NCBI GenBank assembly: GCA_027257055.1
Contig: JAPVLO010000322.1
Location: 2,170,001 to 2,234,000 of the forward strand
Direction of reading: 5' to 3'
DNA length: 64,000 nucleotides
Source: Cephalopachus bancanus
Taxonomy: Eukaryota > Chordata > Mammalia > Primates > Tarsiidae
Both the position numbers and the translations under genes were made by a program. Positions within the stretch are counted from its first letter, which is position 1; each line of letters opens with the position of its first letter. Below are positions 48,501 through 57,626 of the stretch, in pieces. Under the pieces are notes generated by a model, which was not told the origin of the DNA, made no database searches, and saw only the letters and a program-made list of their open reading frames with translations.

Positions 48501-49037
48501 TTTATTTTCTTAGCCATGGCAATAGGCCTTGAATTCTGCATTTCAGTCTTTTGATCATGGATAACCCCCAACAACCAGTTCTCACCTTTTCTAAGTATAT
48601 TTAAACTCCCAATTTCTCTAGCCAGGGTTATACTTTGTCCTTGATTTCCTAGAGCTTTAACTTGAACTGTGTTCAAGCCAGGTTATTTACATCGTCTAGG
48701 GTGTCGTAGCCAAGAGCTTTGGAGAAGCTGGCTGACTTTACTAACAGGTTTCTCTCCTTTTTTTTCTACTAGGCTTGTGGAATATACTCGTGCTGATGGC
48801 ACGGTAGGCCGAAGGGTGAAGCCCTACATCATTGATCTTGGCTCAGGCAATGGAACCTTCTTAAACAACAAACGTATTGAGCCTCAGAGATACTATGAAC
48901 TGAAAGAAAAGGATGTACTCAAATTTGGGTTCAGTAGCAGAGAATACGTCTTGCTCCATGAGTCATCGGACACTTCTGAAATAGACAGGAAAGAAGATGA
49001 GGATGAAGAGGAAGAGGAGGAAGTATCTGACAGCTAG
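36352..49037 (+). CDS. SNIP1: SNIP1, Smad nuclear-interacting protein 1, complete 4-exon CDS
   Basis: SNIP1 is a nuclear FHA-domain protein. It binds SMADs and p300, represses TGF-beta and NF-kB signalling, and also works in the spliceosome and in Drosha-linked microRNA processing (relative of plant DAWDLE). Exons 36352-36578, 37776-37875, 47276-47871 and 48773-49037 join into 395 codons plus TAG. Residues 1-180 are low-complexity and Arg/Ser-rich with nuclear-localisation-like clusters ([20 protein letters not shown]). The FHA domain covers about 265-345, with GR at 283-284, SCSKQH at 297-302 and [10 protein letters not shown] at 331-340, the phosphothreonine-binding loops. The C-terminus is acidic ([10 protein letters not shown]). 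Its length is close to the human 396. The 9.4-kb intron 2 is almost all repeats. Confidence 0.97.
36579..37775 (+). other. SNIP1: SNIP1 intron 1
   Basis: The first 430 bases are unique. From about 37010 to 37650 the intron is LINE-2 sequence. Confidence 0.7.
37010..37650 (-). repeat. LINE-2 fragment
   Basis: Antisense L2: TTTGTTGAGTGCCTATTACG, GGGAAAGGCCTCTCTAAAG, GTGCCATTTGAGCTGAGACC, GGTGACTTCTGGATGG. Confidence 0.7.
37776..37875 (+). CDS. SNIP1: SNIP1 exon 2
   Basis: It encodes residues 76-109 ([20 protein letters not shown] and on), the basic RS-like segment. Acceptor CTGAATAG, donor CAA|GTAAGT. Confidence 0.95.
38291..38581 (+). mobile_element. Alu SINE in LINE-1
   Basis: A sense dimer from GGTCAGGTGTGGTGACTCAC to CCAACTCAAAAA, flanked by AGATTTCATTT on both sides. 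Confidence 0.94.
38671..38902 (+). mobile_element. Alu SINE, deleted in the right monomer
   Basis: GACCAGGCATGGTAGCTCGC to CCAACTCAAAAAGAAAG. Most of the right monomer between GGAAGGC and AACAGAGTGAG is lost, and GAGACCTT is doubled. Confidence 0.9.
38932..39165 (+). repeat. MaLR-type LTR fragment
   Basis: TTAGTTTGCTAGGGTTGCCA and AAATACTATAGACTAGGCG, later CTTATAAGGAAACAAGCCAT and CTTTAAAGACCTCATCTAC. This is an MLT1-like LTR with an internal deletion, non-coding. Confidence 0.7.
39170..39415 (-). mobile_element. Alu SINE, truncated
   Basis: Reverse-oriented: T-tract, GACTTGAAGTCTCTGTCACC, ending CTAAAGTGCTAGGATTAC; the last 25 or so bases are missing. Confidence 0.88.
39792..40075 (-). 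mobile_element. Alu SINE
   Basis: A reverse-oriented dimer from AAGTCAGAGTTTCATTCTAT to GAACCACAGTGCCCAGCC. Confidence 0.9.
40161..40445 (-). mobile_element. Alu SINE
   Basis: A reverse-oriented dimer, T-tract then GGAGTTTCACCCTGTTGC, ending GAATCACTGCATCCAGC. Confidence 0.92.
40575..40690 (+). mobile_element. Alu right-monomer fragment
   Basis: GAGCTGGTCATGGTGGTACA, then ACTTGGGAGGCTGAGGTAGG and a diverged tail. Confidence 0.65.
40861..41085 (+). mobile_element. Alu SINE, 5'-truncated
   Basis: It begins inside the left monomer (CCCACAGTTTCGAGATCACC) and ends CGAACTCAAAAATAATAATA. Confidence 0.88.
41877..42152 (-). mobile_element. Alu SINE, young subfamily
   Basis: A reverse-oriented dimer after an (ATT)n tail: GAGTTGGAGTCTCACTCTG to GCTGAGCCACCGAGCCCGGC. 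Confidence 0.94.
42203..42505 (+). mobile_element. Alu SINE
   Basis: A sense dimer from GGCCAGGCACAGTGGCTCAA to CCCAACTCAAAAAAAAAG; the linker reads ACAATAAATCAC. Confidence 0.94.
42925..43130 (+). repeat. MaLR-type LTR fragment
   Basis: TGTTTCTTATAAGGACATCA, TGCCCTCTTTCCAAATAAGG, ACATTCTGAGGTTCCAGG: the 3' part of an MLT1-like LTR, non-coding. Confidence 0.65.
43139..43252 (-). mobile_element. Alu left-monomer fragment (antisense)
   Basis: AGTAGAGACAAAAATTTCAC to GTGAGCCACCTTGTCTGGCC. Confidence 0.8.
43549..43840 (+). mobile_element. Alu SINE, young subfamily
   Basis: A sense dimer from GCCGGGCTTGGTGGCTCAGC to CCAACTCAAAAAAAG, with GCCCGCGGGTTCGAGACCC at the B box. Confidence 0.95.
44308..44348 (-). 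repeat. Alu fragment (antisense)
   Basis: Only AAAGTGGTGAGATTGCAGGC to CCGCTGTGCCCAGCA remains. Confidence 0.6.
44948..45236 (-). mobile_element. Alu SINE, young subfamily
   Basis: A reverse-oriented dimer (GAGTTGGAGTCTCACTCCA to GCTGAGCTACTGAGCCCAGC), flanked by AAATCCTACTTTCT at 44936 and again at 45235. Confidence 0.95.
45603..45708 (+). mobile_element. Alu left-monomer fragment
   Basis: CCAGGTGCAGTGTAACCCCA to CAAGACCCTGTCTTTCG. Confidence 0.75.
46080..46400 (-). mobile_element. LINE-1 fragment (antisense)
   Basis: GAGGAACTACCATACTGTTT, CAGTGGCTATATCATTTTAC and CTCTACATCCTCACCAACAA are antisense L1M 3'-end sequence. Confidence 0.7.
46727..47020 (+). mobile_element. Alu SINE
   Basis: A sense dimer from GGCCGGGCATGGTGGCTCAC to CTGACTCAAAAAAA, about 250 bases before SNIP1 exon 3. 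Confidence 0.95.
47276..47871 (+). CDS. SNIP1: SNIP1 exon 3 (Arg-rich region and FHA N-terminal half)
   Basis: It encodes residues 110-308 ([17 protein letters not shown] and on to [11 protein letters not shown]). The FHA domain begins here. Acceptor GAATTTCAG, donor CG|GTAAGT. Confidence 0.97.
48037..48200 (+). repeat. MIR SINE
   Basis: In SNIP1 intron 3: TAAGAGCATTAAACTTGGTG, GCCGCTGCCACTTAACCTGG, CTCTCAGGGCTATTACGAAG. Confidence 0.75.
48236..48415 (-). repeat. MIR SINE (antisense)
   Basis: CCATTCGACAGATGAGAAAA and CTCAGCAAAGCCAAGTGACT are the reverse complement of the MIR core, in SNIP1 intron 3. Confidence 0.75.
48773..49037 (+). CDS. SNIP1: SNIP1 exon 4, coding part (FHA C-terminal half, acidic tail)
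   Basis: It encodes residues 308-395 ([36 protein letters not shown]) and the TAG stop. Acceptor TTTCTACTAG. Confidence 0.97.
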
Positions 49038-49578
49038 CAACTAAGAACCCAAACTATTGAGCCACCTTTTCCTTCTTGGAAGGCTTTGATTGACTCAGAG
49101 CACCATGGTGCTCTTTGTAATGCCTCTTACTGCCTTAAGTCTTTCCTCTGTTGCTGACCAGCTTATGTTAACAATTTAAGAACACTGACTTAAGTTTTGA
49201 ACTTTTTTCTGTGGCACATCAGCCATATGCCTGGGGGCATTTGTTTTCAAAACAGTCTCACCAACTACACCACATCGTGTTTTAATAGAAGCATTGTGGC
49301 TTTAGTTGGTGCTGCAGGAACTGCTGCCTAGGAAACTTAGTTAAGGGGGAATCGTGGCTTGTTCTTTTTGTAAAGTTACTTTATTTATTTAGTTGTTAAG
49401 ATTTGTGGACCGGGTATTTTTGTTTTGGGGGCAAATCCCTGAGCAGAGAATCTTACTAAGCTTTGGTTGTCACCAAAACAGCCTCCAATATATACCAAAG
49501 CTTTGACCTGGTTGAGCTTTTGAGTTGTAGAGGTTGATTTTGCACTTCATTTTTGGTGGGTGGGAACTTACTGCAGTC

Positions 49579-49584
49579 AATAAA
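49579..49584 (+). terminator. SNIP1: SNIP1 proximal poly(A) signal
   Basis: AATAAA 542 nt after the stop (CAGTCAATAAACTTTATTG). Confidence 0.7.
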
Positions 49585-50066
49585 CTTTATTGACTGTTTT
49601 TAACTTAAGCAGATACTTTGTGGCATCGGCTTAAGACTATGGCTATACAGAAAGATCATGGCTACTACGAACGAGTGCTGATTGAGTATCACAAGAGACC
49701 GAAATGGGTCATGGATCTGTTCTCTATGAGAGTTCCTGATTTTCCATGGAGCATGTATATAACACTTTTGATCATATTAACTCTTCTTCAGTTTTGCATT
49801 TTTATCTCCCTTGTTTTACTTTGAGAAATGCCCTGTCACGTATGTGGCAGAGTCCTTACTTTATTCTAACAACGTGTATATGTCTAAAGGACATTGTGTG
49901 TTTACATGTCTCTACACAATTTATCCTTTAAAAATGTGTTCAGAGAGGTTGTATTTATGTTCCCAAGGCTGGAAAATGGGAATCTCCCAGTTCCCTAATT
50001 TTCTATCAGAGGAATATATGTAAGTAGAAAAGTATTAACTGCTTACATGTAGTGTCTACGTATGTG

Positions 50067-50070
<4 letters not shown>

Positions 50071-50116
<46 letters not shown>
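50071..50116 (+). repeat. (CA)23 microsatellite
   Basis: Twenty-three uninterrupted CA units, preceded by TATGTGTATA. It lies between the two SNIP1 poly(A) signals. Confidence 0.98.
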
Positions 50117-50118
<2 letters not shown>

Positions 50119-50226
50119 TTGTGTGTTAAAGAGCTGATACTGATTTTCATATGACAATGTTAGGCAAAGACTTCCCTGCATTTGAAGAGCAGGTTTTCAT
50201 TTATATGTATTTTTGGGATAAAAAAT

Positions 50227-50232
50227 AATAAA
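50227..50232 (+). terminator. SNIP1: SNIP1 distal poly(A) signal (candidate)
   Basis: AATAAA within AAAAATAATAAAATTG, about 1.19 kb after the stop. Confidence 0.45.
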
Positions 50233-50250
50233 ATTGTAAATATTGCCCCA

Positions 50251-51010
50251 TTTCAAAGAGTTGACTACTTTCCTAGCATAGAGGACCTGATGTTTACAGG
50301 ACCTGGTCTGTTTGCTGCTAAAGGAGTCTATCAGTATTTTTGAGATAAAAATAGTTGTGTAGGGTGCTGTGGGGCAGGTTATACGTCAGTGAAATACCGT
50401 TGTCCTCAGGTGATGATGGGGATGGGTTGGGGAGAAAGGAGATGCAACTCAGTCAGTGTTGCTACTAACTGTTCCTCATAGGCTTAAACTTACTATGCTA
50501 TTAGGTTGTCATATTTTTCACAGTAGGGTCTCACATACCCATGTGTGCTCAGGACTAAAGGTTGGCTAGTATGGGGAGGGACAGCTGACTAATAATTTGT
50601 TCAAAAGAAATTAAAATAACCTCTGAAGAGTGAACACTTATTAAGGTTATTTGATGAAAGATAAAATGAAGGGTGTGTTCTACATTGGCCACGGTAATTT
50701 TGATTTGTGCCATATATCATATTACAAAGCTGTGTGTCTGAAAAGTTGGTTTTGTTCTGATGCATTTTTCTCTGATCCAAACAGATGGTTTTCTTCTCTC
50801 TCTGGGATAAGGCACTAATCTGGTATCTCACTCACTACTGCTTCCTGCTAGCATTGAACTTTGCTTCAAACTCCCTCCTGGGATAGATACCACTTTGCCT
50901 ACATATTTCAATAAGATGTCCTGGGTGTATAGTCAGCTTTTATTTTAGTAGAGGGATAGCTTACTAGATTAAGAGAGTCTTCATGCCTCACATCTGATAA
51001 GATATTTTTT
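50251..51010. other. Intergenic, nothing recognised
   Basis: Unique AT-rich sequence with no repeat, RNA gene or coding signature that I can support. Confidence 0.6.
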
Positions 51011-51024
51011 GTGGTTTTTTTTTT

Positions 51025-51298
51025 TTGTTTGTTTGTTTGTTTGTTTTTGAGTTGGAGTCTCACTCACTTCTTCCGGCCACCGCAGCCTCGACCTGCTGGG
51101 CTCTGGCGATCCTTCCGCCTCAGCCTTCCAAGTAGCCGGAATTACAGGTGCGCGCTACCACGCCCAGCTGATTTTTTGATTTATTGTAGAGACGAGGTCT
51201 CGCTGCCCAGGCGGGTCTCGAATCCGCGGGCTCAGGCAATCCACTCACCTCAGCCTCCCAAAGGCGCGGGATTACAGGCTGAGCCACCGAGCCCGGCT
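51025..51298 (-). mobile_element. Alu SINE, young subfamily, with (TTTG)n
   Basis: A reverse-oriented Alu after a (TTTG)n tail. The region after TCTCACTC is deleted to TTCCGGCCACCGCAGCC; it ends GCTGAGCCACCGAGCCCGGC. Confidence 0.94.
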
Positions 51299-51432
51299 TG
51301 TGGTTGTTTTTAATGTGAAGAGAAAGACACTACCCATCTCCAAAGACAGGTATCACCAGCAGACTTCTTATTTGAAGCTGACATAACTCTAAAACTTTCT
51401 TCCTGAATTCTGTTTAGAAACTCATGTCCATC

Positions 51433-51496
51433 TTAGCTGTTTGCAACTTTTTCATTCTCTACATTTAGCTGTTTGTAACTTTTTCATTCTCTACAT
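51433..51496 (+). repeat. 32-bp tandem duplication
   Basis: Two 32-bp units (TTAGCTGTTTGCAACTTTTT and on) at 51433-51464 and 51465-51496 differ by one C/T. Confidence 0.93.
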
Positions 51497-51549
51497 TTTC
51501 TTCGCTGTGGTTTGTCTAAATCATTACTGTCAAAATCAAACTGTATTCT

Positions 51550-51848
51550 TTCTTTTTTTTTTCTTTTTTGTTATTAGTTGGAGTCTCACTGTATCACCCA
51601 GGCTAGAGTGCAGTGGCATGCTCATGGTTACTGCAGCCTGGACCTATTGGGCTCAGATGATCCACCTCAGCCTTCCAAATAGAACCACAAGTGCGCACCA
51701 CCATGCCCGGCTCATTTCTTGATTTATTGTAGAGATGAGGTCTTGCCAAGTTACCCAAGCTGGTCTCGAATCCCTGGGCTCAGGCAATCCTCTCGCCTCT
51801 GCCTTCCAAAGGGCTGGCATTAAAGGTGTTAGCCACTGCGCCCGGCTA
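51550..51848 (-). mobile_element. Alu SINE
   Basis: A reverse-oriented dimer: T-rich tail, AGTTGGAGTCTCACTGTATC, ending GTTAGCCACTGCGCCCGGC. AAATCAAACT flanks it on both sides (about 51532 and 51849). Confidence 0.93.
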
Positions 51849-51937
51849 AAATCAAACTATTTTAAAAACAGCTCTTTGCTTCTGAGCTATTCCTTCAAGT
51901 CTTCTGATGGTCCTCTGTGGAGGCATAGGACAGAATC

Positions 51938-52228
51938 TTTTTTTTTTTTTATGTATAAGTCTCACTCTCACCCAGGCAGGAGGGCAGTGGCACGCTCTTG
52001 GCCACCGAAGCCTCGACATGCTAGGCTCAGGCTATCCTTCCACTTCACCTTCCAAGTAGCTGGAACTACAGGCACAAGCCACGATGCCTGGCTAATTCTT
52101 TGATTTATTGTAGAGATGTGTCTCACCAAACTGCCCAGTCTGGTCTCGAACTTGTGGGCTCAGGTAATCCTCTCACCTTAGCTTCCCAAGGACTGGGATT
52201 ATAAGCGTGAGCCACTGCGCTGGGCCTG
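51938..52228 (-). mobile_element. Alu SINE
   Basis: A reverse-oriented dimer, T-tract then ATGTATAAGTCTCACTCTCA, ending GAGCCACTGCGCTGGGCC. GGAATCTTC after it resembles AGAATCTT before it. Confidence 0.92.
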
Positions 52229-52869
52229 GAATCTTCATATTTTCCCTTCGAGCCTCTTCCTAGTTATATGCTGGTTCCCTCATTCTAATAGTTTGAAGAA
52301 TAGCTCATTAAGTGCAACTGGTGATGTAACTCAAATATTTGTGTTGTGTCCTGGTAATAAAGCAGAAGTGATCAACTGAGATAAGATTTTTAAAAAATTA
52401 TTTGAGTATGCCAGTACATAATATGGCTTGGTTTTTAAAAAGCTTAGAATTTAAATATATATTTCAGGTTGATTATCATTTGCTAATGGTGAACAGATGG
52501 TTATATATATTTCTTAACATCCTTCCCATTGTGGAAATTAGTTTTGGATCTGAGGAACAAAATTGTCATGTTAATTGAGATGTGACACACACACAACATA
52601 CCAGCAATGCCTGCTTGTGAAATAATGTTCTGAGCCCACAATGTTCCTGGGCATGTGAGTTTATATCAACTGAAAAGGCTACGTAACTGAAATTAAAGTT
52701 TTAGAATGTAAAGCTTAATTTGGCTTCTTGGGTAAAGCTTCCGGTGTATTTATCAAATAGGATATAATTTTAGAAGACAGTTAATTTGTTTACATTAACT
52801 CTAAAGTGAATTAATTCAATCCTCAGCAGTTGGATACATTTATGCAGTTGGTTTATAGCTGTGAGGAAT
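52229..52869. other. Intergenic, nothing recognised
   Basis: Unique AT-rich sequence; no gene or repeat recognised. Confidence 0.6.
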
Positions 52870-52998
52870 AGTCAGGCATGCCTGAAGTCCCAGCTACTGA
52901 GGAGTCTGGGGTGGGGTTGGGGGGAAATAACTTGAGCCCAGGAGTTTTGCGACTAGCTTGGGTGATAGGGTAAGACTCTCCCCTCCTCCATCTCTTAA
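52870..52998 (+). mobile_element. Alu right-monomer fragment
   Basis: CAGGCATGCCTGAAGTCCCA, then AGCCCAGGAGTTTTGCGACT to CTCTTAAAAAAG; diverged. Confidence 0.7.
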
Positions 52999-53511
52999 AA
53001 AAGAAATGGAGTAATAATTTGGAGGTGTGTTGCACCTTGTGGAAGAGATGACAGTTGAGATGTGCCTCAGAACAGGTTGATTTCCAACCGGTAGTAAAGG
53101 AGGGCTTTGTGCCAGGCAGAACAGTCCAGGGAAGGCAGGGCTGGAGTGGATTGTGTGCAAAAGGCCCTCCCATGTGAAATCATTTCCCTAAAGCCCCATG
53201 GCAAGTCAGTGGTTAGAGATGGGACAAGAAATTGCCTCAGTCCTGCTCAGTCAGTGGTCTTTCCACTGGACTGCTCCTTCCTATCTGCAGAGCTTAGTGG
53301 AGAGATTTGAGGAAGGAAAAGTACTGATTCATTAGGTTGCCCCGTTCACAGGGGGTTCAAGGAAAACGCAGAAAGACCTAGGCTTTCTGGAGTGGGAAGT
53401 GGCTTAGGCAAGTCCTCACCTCACTGAGTCCCAGCCAGAACCACTTGGAAATCATTGTGTTGATTCATAAAAATAAACATTGCTGAAAAAAATGTCATGA
53501 ACTGGACAACA
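52999..53511. other. Intergenic, nothing recognised
   Basis: Weakly L2-like phrases occur (TGTGCCAGGCAGAACAGTCC, GGCAAGTCAGTGGTTAGAG) but are not enough for a call. No gene. Confidence 0.5.
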
Positions 53512-53788
53512 CTGGCTGAATGTGTTGGTCACACCTGTAATCCCAGCACTTTGGGAGGTTCAGGAGGAGGGTCGCTTGACCCAGGAGTTTGAGACCAGCC
53601 TAGGCAACATGGTGGGGTCTCATCTCTACAAAAAATAAAAAAGTTAGCCAGGCATGGGGGGCATGCTCCTGTAGCCCTAACTACTTGGGAGACTGAGGCA
53701 GGATTGCCTGAGACCAGGAGGCTGAGGCTGCAATGAGCTGTGATCATGCCACTATAGCCTGGGCAACAGAGATCCTGACTCGAAAAAG
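53512..53788 (+). mobile_element. Alu SINE
   Basis: A sense dimer from CTGGCTGAATGTGTTGGTCA to CTGACTCGAAAAAGG; a second Alu follows directly. Confidence 0.9.
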
Positions 53789-54085
53789 GGTAGGGCATGG
53801 TGGCTCAGCCTGTAATTCCAGCACTTTGGGACCCTGAGGTGAGAGGACTACCTGAGCCTGAGGGTTTTAGACCAACCTGGGCAACTTGGTGAGAACTCAT
53901 CTCTGCAATAAATCACAAAAATTAGCTGGGCATGGTGGTGTGCATTTGTAGTTCCAGCTACTTGGAAGGCTGAGGTGGAAGGATCACCTAAGCCCAGCAA
54001 GTCGAGGCTGCGGTGGCCATCAGCATGCCACTGAACTCCAGCCTGGGTGACAGAGTGAGACTCCAACTCAAAAAAAAAAAAGAAA
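53789..54085 (+). mobile_element. Alu SINE, tandem with the preceding copy
   Basis: A sense dimer from GGTAGGGCATGGTGGCTCAG to CCAACTCAAAAAAA; linker GCAATAAATCAC. Confidence 0.93.
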
Positions 54086-54097
54086 ACTGGACAATAT

Positions 54098-54338
54098 TGA
54101 GTATTTTCTATGTACCAGGCACAGTTTTAAGCATTTTACATATGTACTACTTCATACATAAACTCATTTCATCCTAATAACCCAGTGAGAAGGTTTCAAT
54201 TATCTTTCGATTTTGCAGATGGGAAAACTGAGGCACAGAGAGGTTAAGGTCACATTGGTAGGTAGGATTAGGATTCAAACCCAGTCACTCTGGTTCCAGA
54301 TTCCATGTTCTTGACCACTGTGCTATACTGCTTCACAC
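54098..54338 (-). repeat. MIR SINE (antisense)
   Basis: TGTACCAGGCACAGTTTTAA, GCAGATGGGAAAACTGAGGC, GATTCAAACCCAGTCACTCT, GACCACTGTGCTATACTGC: nearly full length. Confidence 0.88.
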
Positions 54339-55182
54339 AGTCTTGAGATGTAGAGAGTCTGGCCCTTGAAGGGCAAGTACAGTAGCAGCCACTGACAGTG
54401 CTAGATACAAGATGCACTCACTGAGGGGTTGTGAAGGCATAGAGAATTTGGGTTTACAAAGCCTTGGGAATCAGGGAAGAATGAGCAATGAACCAGAAGA
54501 GATCAGTTGGAATGAAGAAAGAGAATGACACTCAAATGCCTATGAGATAAACTAAGGAATGAAATTTTGGAAGAACTTGATGTTCAAAGGTGGTGAGTGG
54601 GTTTCTGATACTGATGGACTAAGTTACTGTGATGAACCTTTCTGTTGAAAACAGCTACAACTTCTAGATGAAATAAAAACAAAAAGTTTCTTAAGAGCAT
54701 CGAAAACCTGAAAAAATTAATAAAAAGTAATCAGGCCAAAAGTGAAGATGAACAAGAATCCAGAGAGAAATTGAGTATAGATGCCTGGAAATAATATTTG
54801 CTCTAAAAGACAAGTCATATTTAACTCTAGCAAATTCCTTTCTCTAGGTTGGATGAGACAGAAATCAAAACCCAAAGCCCACATACAAAGGGGATCTATT
54901 GGAAGATGTTTCCCCAGAAATACAAAGCACAAAAAAAAACCTGGCACATCAAAGCACCTTTTAGAGTAAAAGGGTGGGTCAGAAATAAAATCTAGGAATT
55001 TGCAGCCGGTACTATTAGTATCTCCCAGCTGCCCATCTGATAGAAATTGTCAACCTAAATAACAGAGGATCTCTAAAAAGGAAAGATATTTATTTGAGAC
55101 TCGAGCATTGGAATGGGAATATGCATGCCATAGTAAACTATGTGGGAGAAAAAAGAAGACAAAGGTTTGTTGTTGTTTGTTT
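54339..55182. other. Intergenic, unassigned
   Basis: AT-rich sequence of possible repeat origin (stretches resemble old LINE-1) without a confident family. No gene. Confidence 0.4.
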
Positions 55183-55552
55183 GTTTTTTTGAGTTGGAGT
55201 CTCACTTTGTCATTCAGGCTGGAGAGAAGTGGCATGCTCATGGCCACCACAACCTTGACCTGCTAGGCTCAGGTGATCCTTCTGCCTCAGCCTTCCAAGC
55301 AGCTGGGAGCTCACAGGTTTGAGACCAGCCTGGGCAACATGGTGAGGCCTCGTCTCTACAATAAATAAAAAAATAGCCAGGCGTGGTGGCATGTGCCTGT
55401 AGTTCCAGCTACTTGGAAGGCTGAGGCAGAAGGATCACCTCAGCCCAGCAAGTCGAGGCTGCAGTGGCCGGGAGCGTGCCATTGCCATCCAGGCCGGGTG
55501 ACATACTGAGACTCCAATTCAAAATAATAATAATAATAATAATAATAATGTC
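55183..55552. mobile_element. Two inverted Alu fragments fused tail-out
   Basis: A reverse Alu 3' part (55183-55305, from GAGTTGGAGTCTCACTTTG to CCAAGCAGCTGGGA) runs directly into a sense Alu lacking its 5' end (from CTCACAGGTTTGAGACCAGC to CCAATTCAAAATAATAATAA). The right monomers form a long hairpin. Confidence 0.9.
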
Positions 55553-55755
55553 ACAGAGATGTTGTATGGGAGAGCCTGTAACTTCTGCAGTATTTGGCCA
55601 ATGAGGAACCAGAGGAAGGACTTGCATTTTAGGGATAAAAGTGCTGGTTCTTCCCGTTTCAGTATGCCTGCTCACCCGAGAGACTCGCTGCTTCACTCCA
55701 CCAATCTCCGAGTCTCTGTGTTGCTCTTTAATGACGAAGCTGAGGAAGGTCGATT
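55553..55755 (+). repeat. LTR-like or unidentified segment
   Basis: It starts TGTCACAGAGATG and contains a TATA-like GGGATAAAAGTGCTGG followed by CTCGCTGCTTCACTCCACC, a layout like an LTR promoter and R region. The family is not recognised; non-coding. Confidence 0.35.
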
Positions 55756-55824
55756 CTGTCTCCCACACCTCTGCCTCCCAAAGTGCTGGGATAACAGGCA
55801 TGAGCCACCGTGCCTGGCAAAACA
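55756..55824 (-). mobile_element. Alu 5' fragment (antisense)
   Basis: CCTCTGCCTCCCAAAGTGCT to GAGCCACCGTGCCTGGC. Confidence 0.8.
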
Positions 55825-56139
55825 AAGGTTTTTTTAAGAAAAAAGTGAGGAGGATTACATAATTGCCTTGAAATAATTATCCTTGGCTACAAGGATCAAT
55901 AACAAGAGTGATACTAGTTCCAGGTTGGACAGGCAGATGTTCTTACAGAAATATTGTTTGTGTAAGATTGTGATGATCTTTGTGCAAGGTTGTAGTTTTT
56001 GTAGAGTCTTTTTTTGTTATCAGGCATACAAGCATGAGAATCGTCTCTTCATGGTCATCCCTGGCTCTATGTGTCAGCATTTTCTTATCAGTGACTCCAT
56101 TTTTATTCTGACAATGGTCACATCCCCCTCTGCCCTTTT

Positions 56140-56427
56140 TTTTGAGGCAGGATCTCACTTGGTTGCCCAGGCTGGAATGCAGTGGCACGGATCACAACTC
56201 ACTGCAGCATCAACCTCCTGGACAAGGACGATCTTTCTGCCTCAGCCTCCCGAGTAGTTAGGGCTACAGGTGTGCACCACCATGTCTAGCTAATTTTTTA
56301 ATTTTTTGGAGAGATGAGATCTCGCTATGTTGCCTAGTTTGGTCACAAACTCCTGGGCTCAAGTGATTCTCCTGCTCTAGCCTCCCAAAGTGCTGAAATT
56401 ACAGGCAAAAGCCACTGTGCCTGGCCC
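56140..56427 (-). mobile_element. Alu SINE
   Basis: A reverse-oriented dimer, TTTTTTTTGAGGCAGGATCT to AAAGCCACTGTGCCTGGCC. Confidence 0.9.
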
Positions 56428-56458
56428 ACATTTCCCCCTTTTGATAAAGATCATTCTC

Positions 56459-56682
56459 TGGACCAGCCTGGGTGATATAGTAAGACTTCATCTCTACAAA
56501 TGTTAAAAAAAAAATAGCCAAGTATGGTGGCACACACCTGTACTCCCAGCTACTTTTGAAGCTAAGACAGGAGGATTGCTTGAGCCCAGGAGTTAGAGGC
56601 TGCGATGAGCTGTGATTGTGCCATCACACTCCAGCCTGGGTAACAGAGTGAGACCCTGACTCCAAAATAAGTAATAATAAAT
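56459..56682 (+). mobile_element. Alu SINE, 5'-truncated
   Basis: It begins in the left monomer (GACCAGCCTGGGTGATATAG) and ends CCTGACTCCAAAATAAG. Confidence 0.88.
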
Positions 56683-56683
56683 A

Positions 56684-56953
56684 GGCCGGGTTCGGTAGCT
56701 CAGCCTGTAATCTCGTGCTTTGGGACCCCACGGGTTTGAGACCTGCCTGGGCAATTTGGCGAGACCTCATCTCTACAATAAATAAATTTTTAAAAAATTA
56801 GCTGGGCGTGATAGTGCACGCCTGTAGTTGCAGCTACTTGGAAGGCTGAGGCGGAAGGATTGCCAGAGCCTAGCAGGTCGAGGCTGCGGTGGCCGGTGCA
56901 CTCCAGATTGGGCGACAGAATGAGACTCCAACTCAAAAATAAATAAATAAATC
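56684..56953 (+). mobile_element. Alu SINE, young subfamily, internally deleted
   Basis: GGCCGGGTTCGGTAGCTCAG to CCAACTCAAAAATAAATAAA. About 30 bases of the left monomer are missing after GTGCTTTGGGACC. Confidence 0.93.
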
Positions 56954-57335
56954 TTTCTCTAAAAACATCACTGATCAATCATCCTGTAGTTAGGTTTTGA
57001 TGTCCCTCAATGCTGGCATGTTCCTGGTCCAGTTGCTGGTTTCTTCCCACCTTGGGAGGAGTGATTGGTGACCGACTAGTGTCAAAGGCTTTTAGCCACA
57101 TTTGAGCAACAAAGGAGGTTAGAAAGGTGTGACTCTCAGGCTAAGTTTACTTGGAGTCCATTATTAAGTACAATTTTGTCTGTTCTGTAGTCTTTTGTTA
57201 TCATTTCAAAGTGCTGTGCTAGCATTATTTTGTTAGAAGTTGTACTTCTGCAAAAGTTTTAACAAGTAACAGATACAAAGCTTTAAAAGGGAAAACGCAA
57301 AGTAAAATTCATAGTAATATAACCAAAAATTCCAG

Positions 57336-57626
57336 CCAGGCACAGTGGCTCACACATGTAATCCCAGCACTTTGGGAGGCTGAGGCAGGAAGATTGCTTG
57401 AGCCAGGAGTTCAAGAGCAGCCTCAGCACCATAGTAAGACCTCATCTCTACAAAAAATAAAACAAAACTGGGTGAGGTGGTGCATGCCTGTAGTCCCAGC
57501 TACTTAGGAGGCTGAGGTGGAAGGATCTCCTGAGTCAGGAGGTCAAGGCTGCAGTAAGCTGTGACTGTGTCATTGTGCTCCAACCTGGGCGACACAGTGA
57601 GACCCAGACTAAAAAAAAAAAAAAAA
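57336..57626 (+). mobile_element. Alu SINE
   Basis: A sense dimer from GCCAGGCACAGTGGCTCACA to CCCAGACTAAAAAAAAA. AATTCC flanks it on both sides, and GTAATAT on the left is repeated on the right. Confidence 0.93.

Larger units (their letters stand above)
49038..50250 (+). other. SNIP1: SNIP1 3' UTR
   Basis: Repeat-free sequence after the stop up to the distal AATAAA, apart from a (CA)n tract. Two poly(A) signals suggest alternative 3' ends. Confidence 0.6.

Noticed and set aside
49618..49824. 69-codon frame with a hydrophobic C-terminus after SNIP1
   Set aside because: It lies in the SNIP1 3' UTR region right after a poly(A) signal; no recognisable domain or conserved start context.
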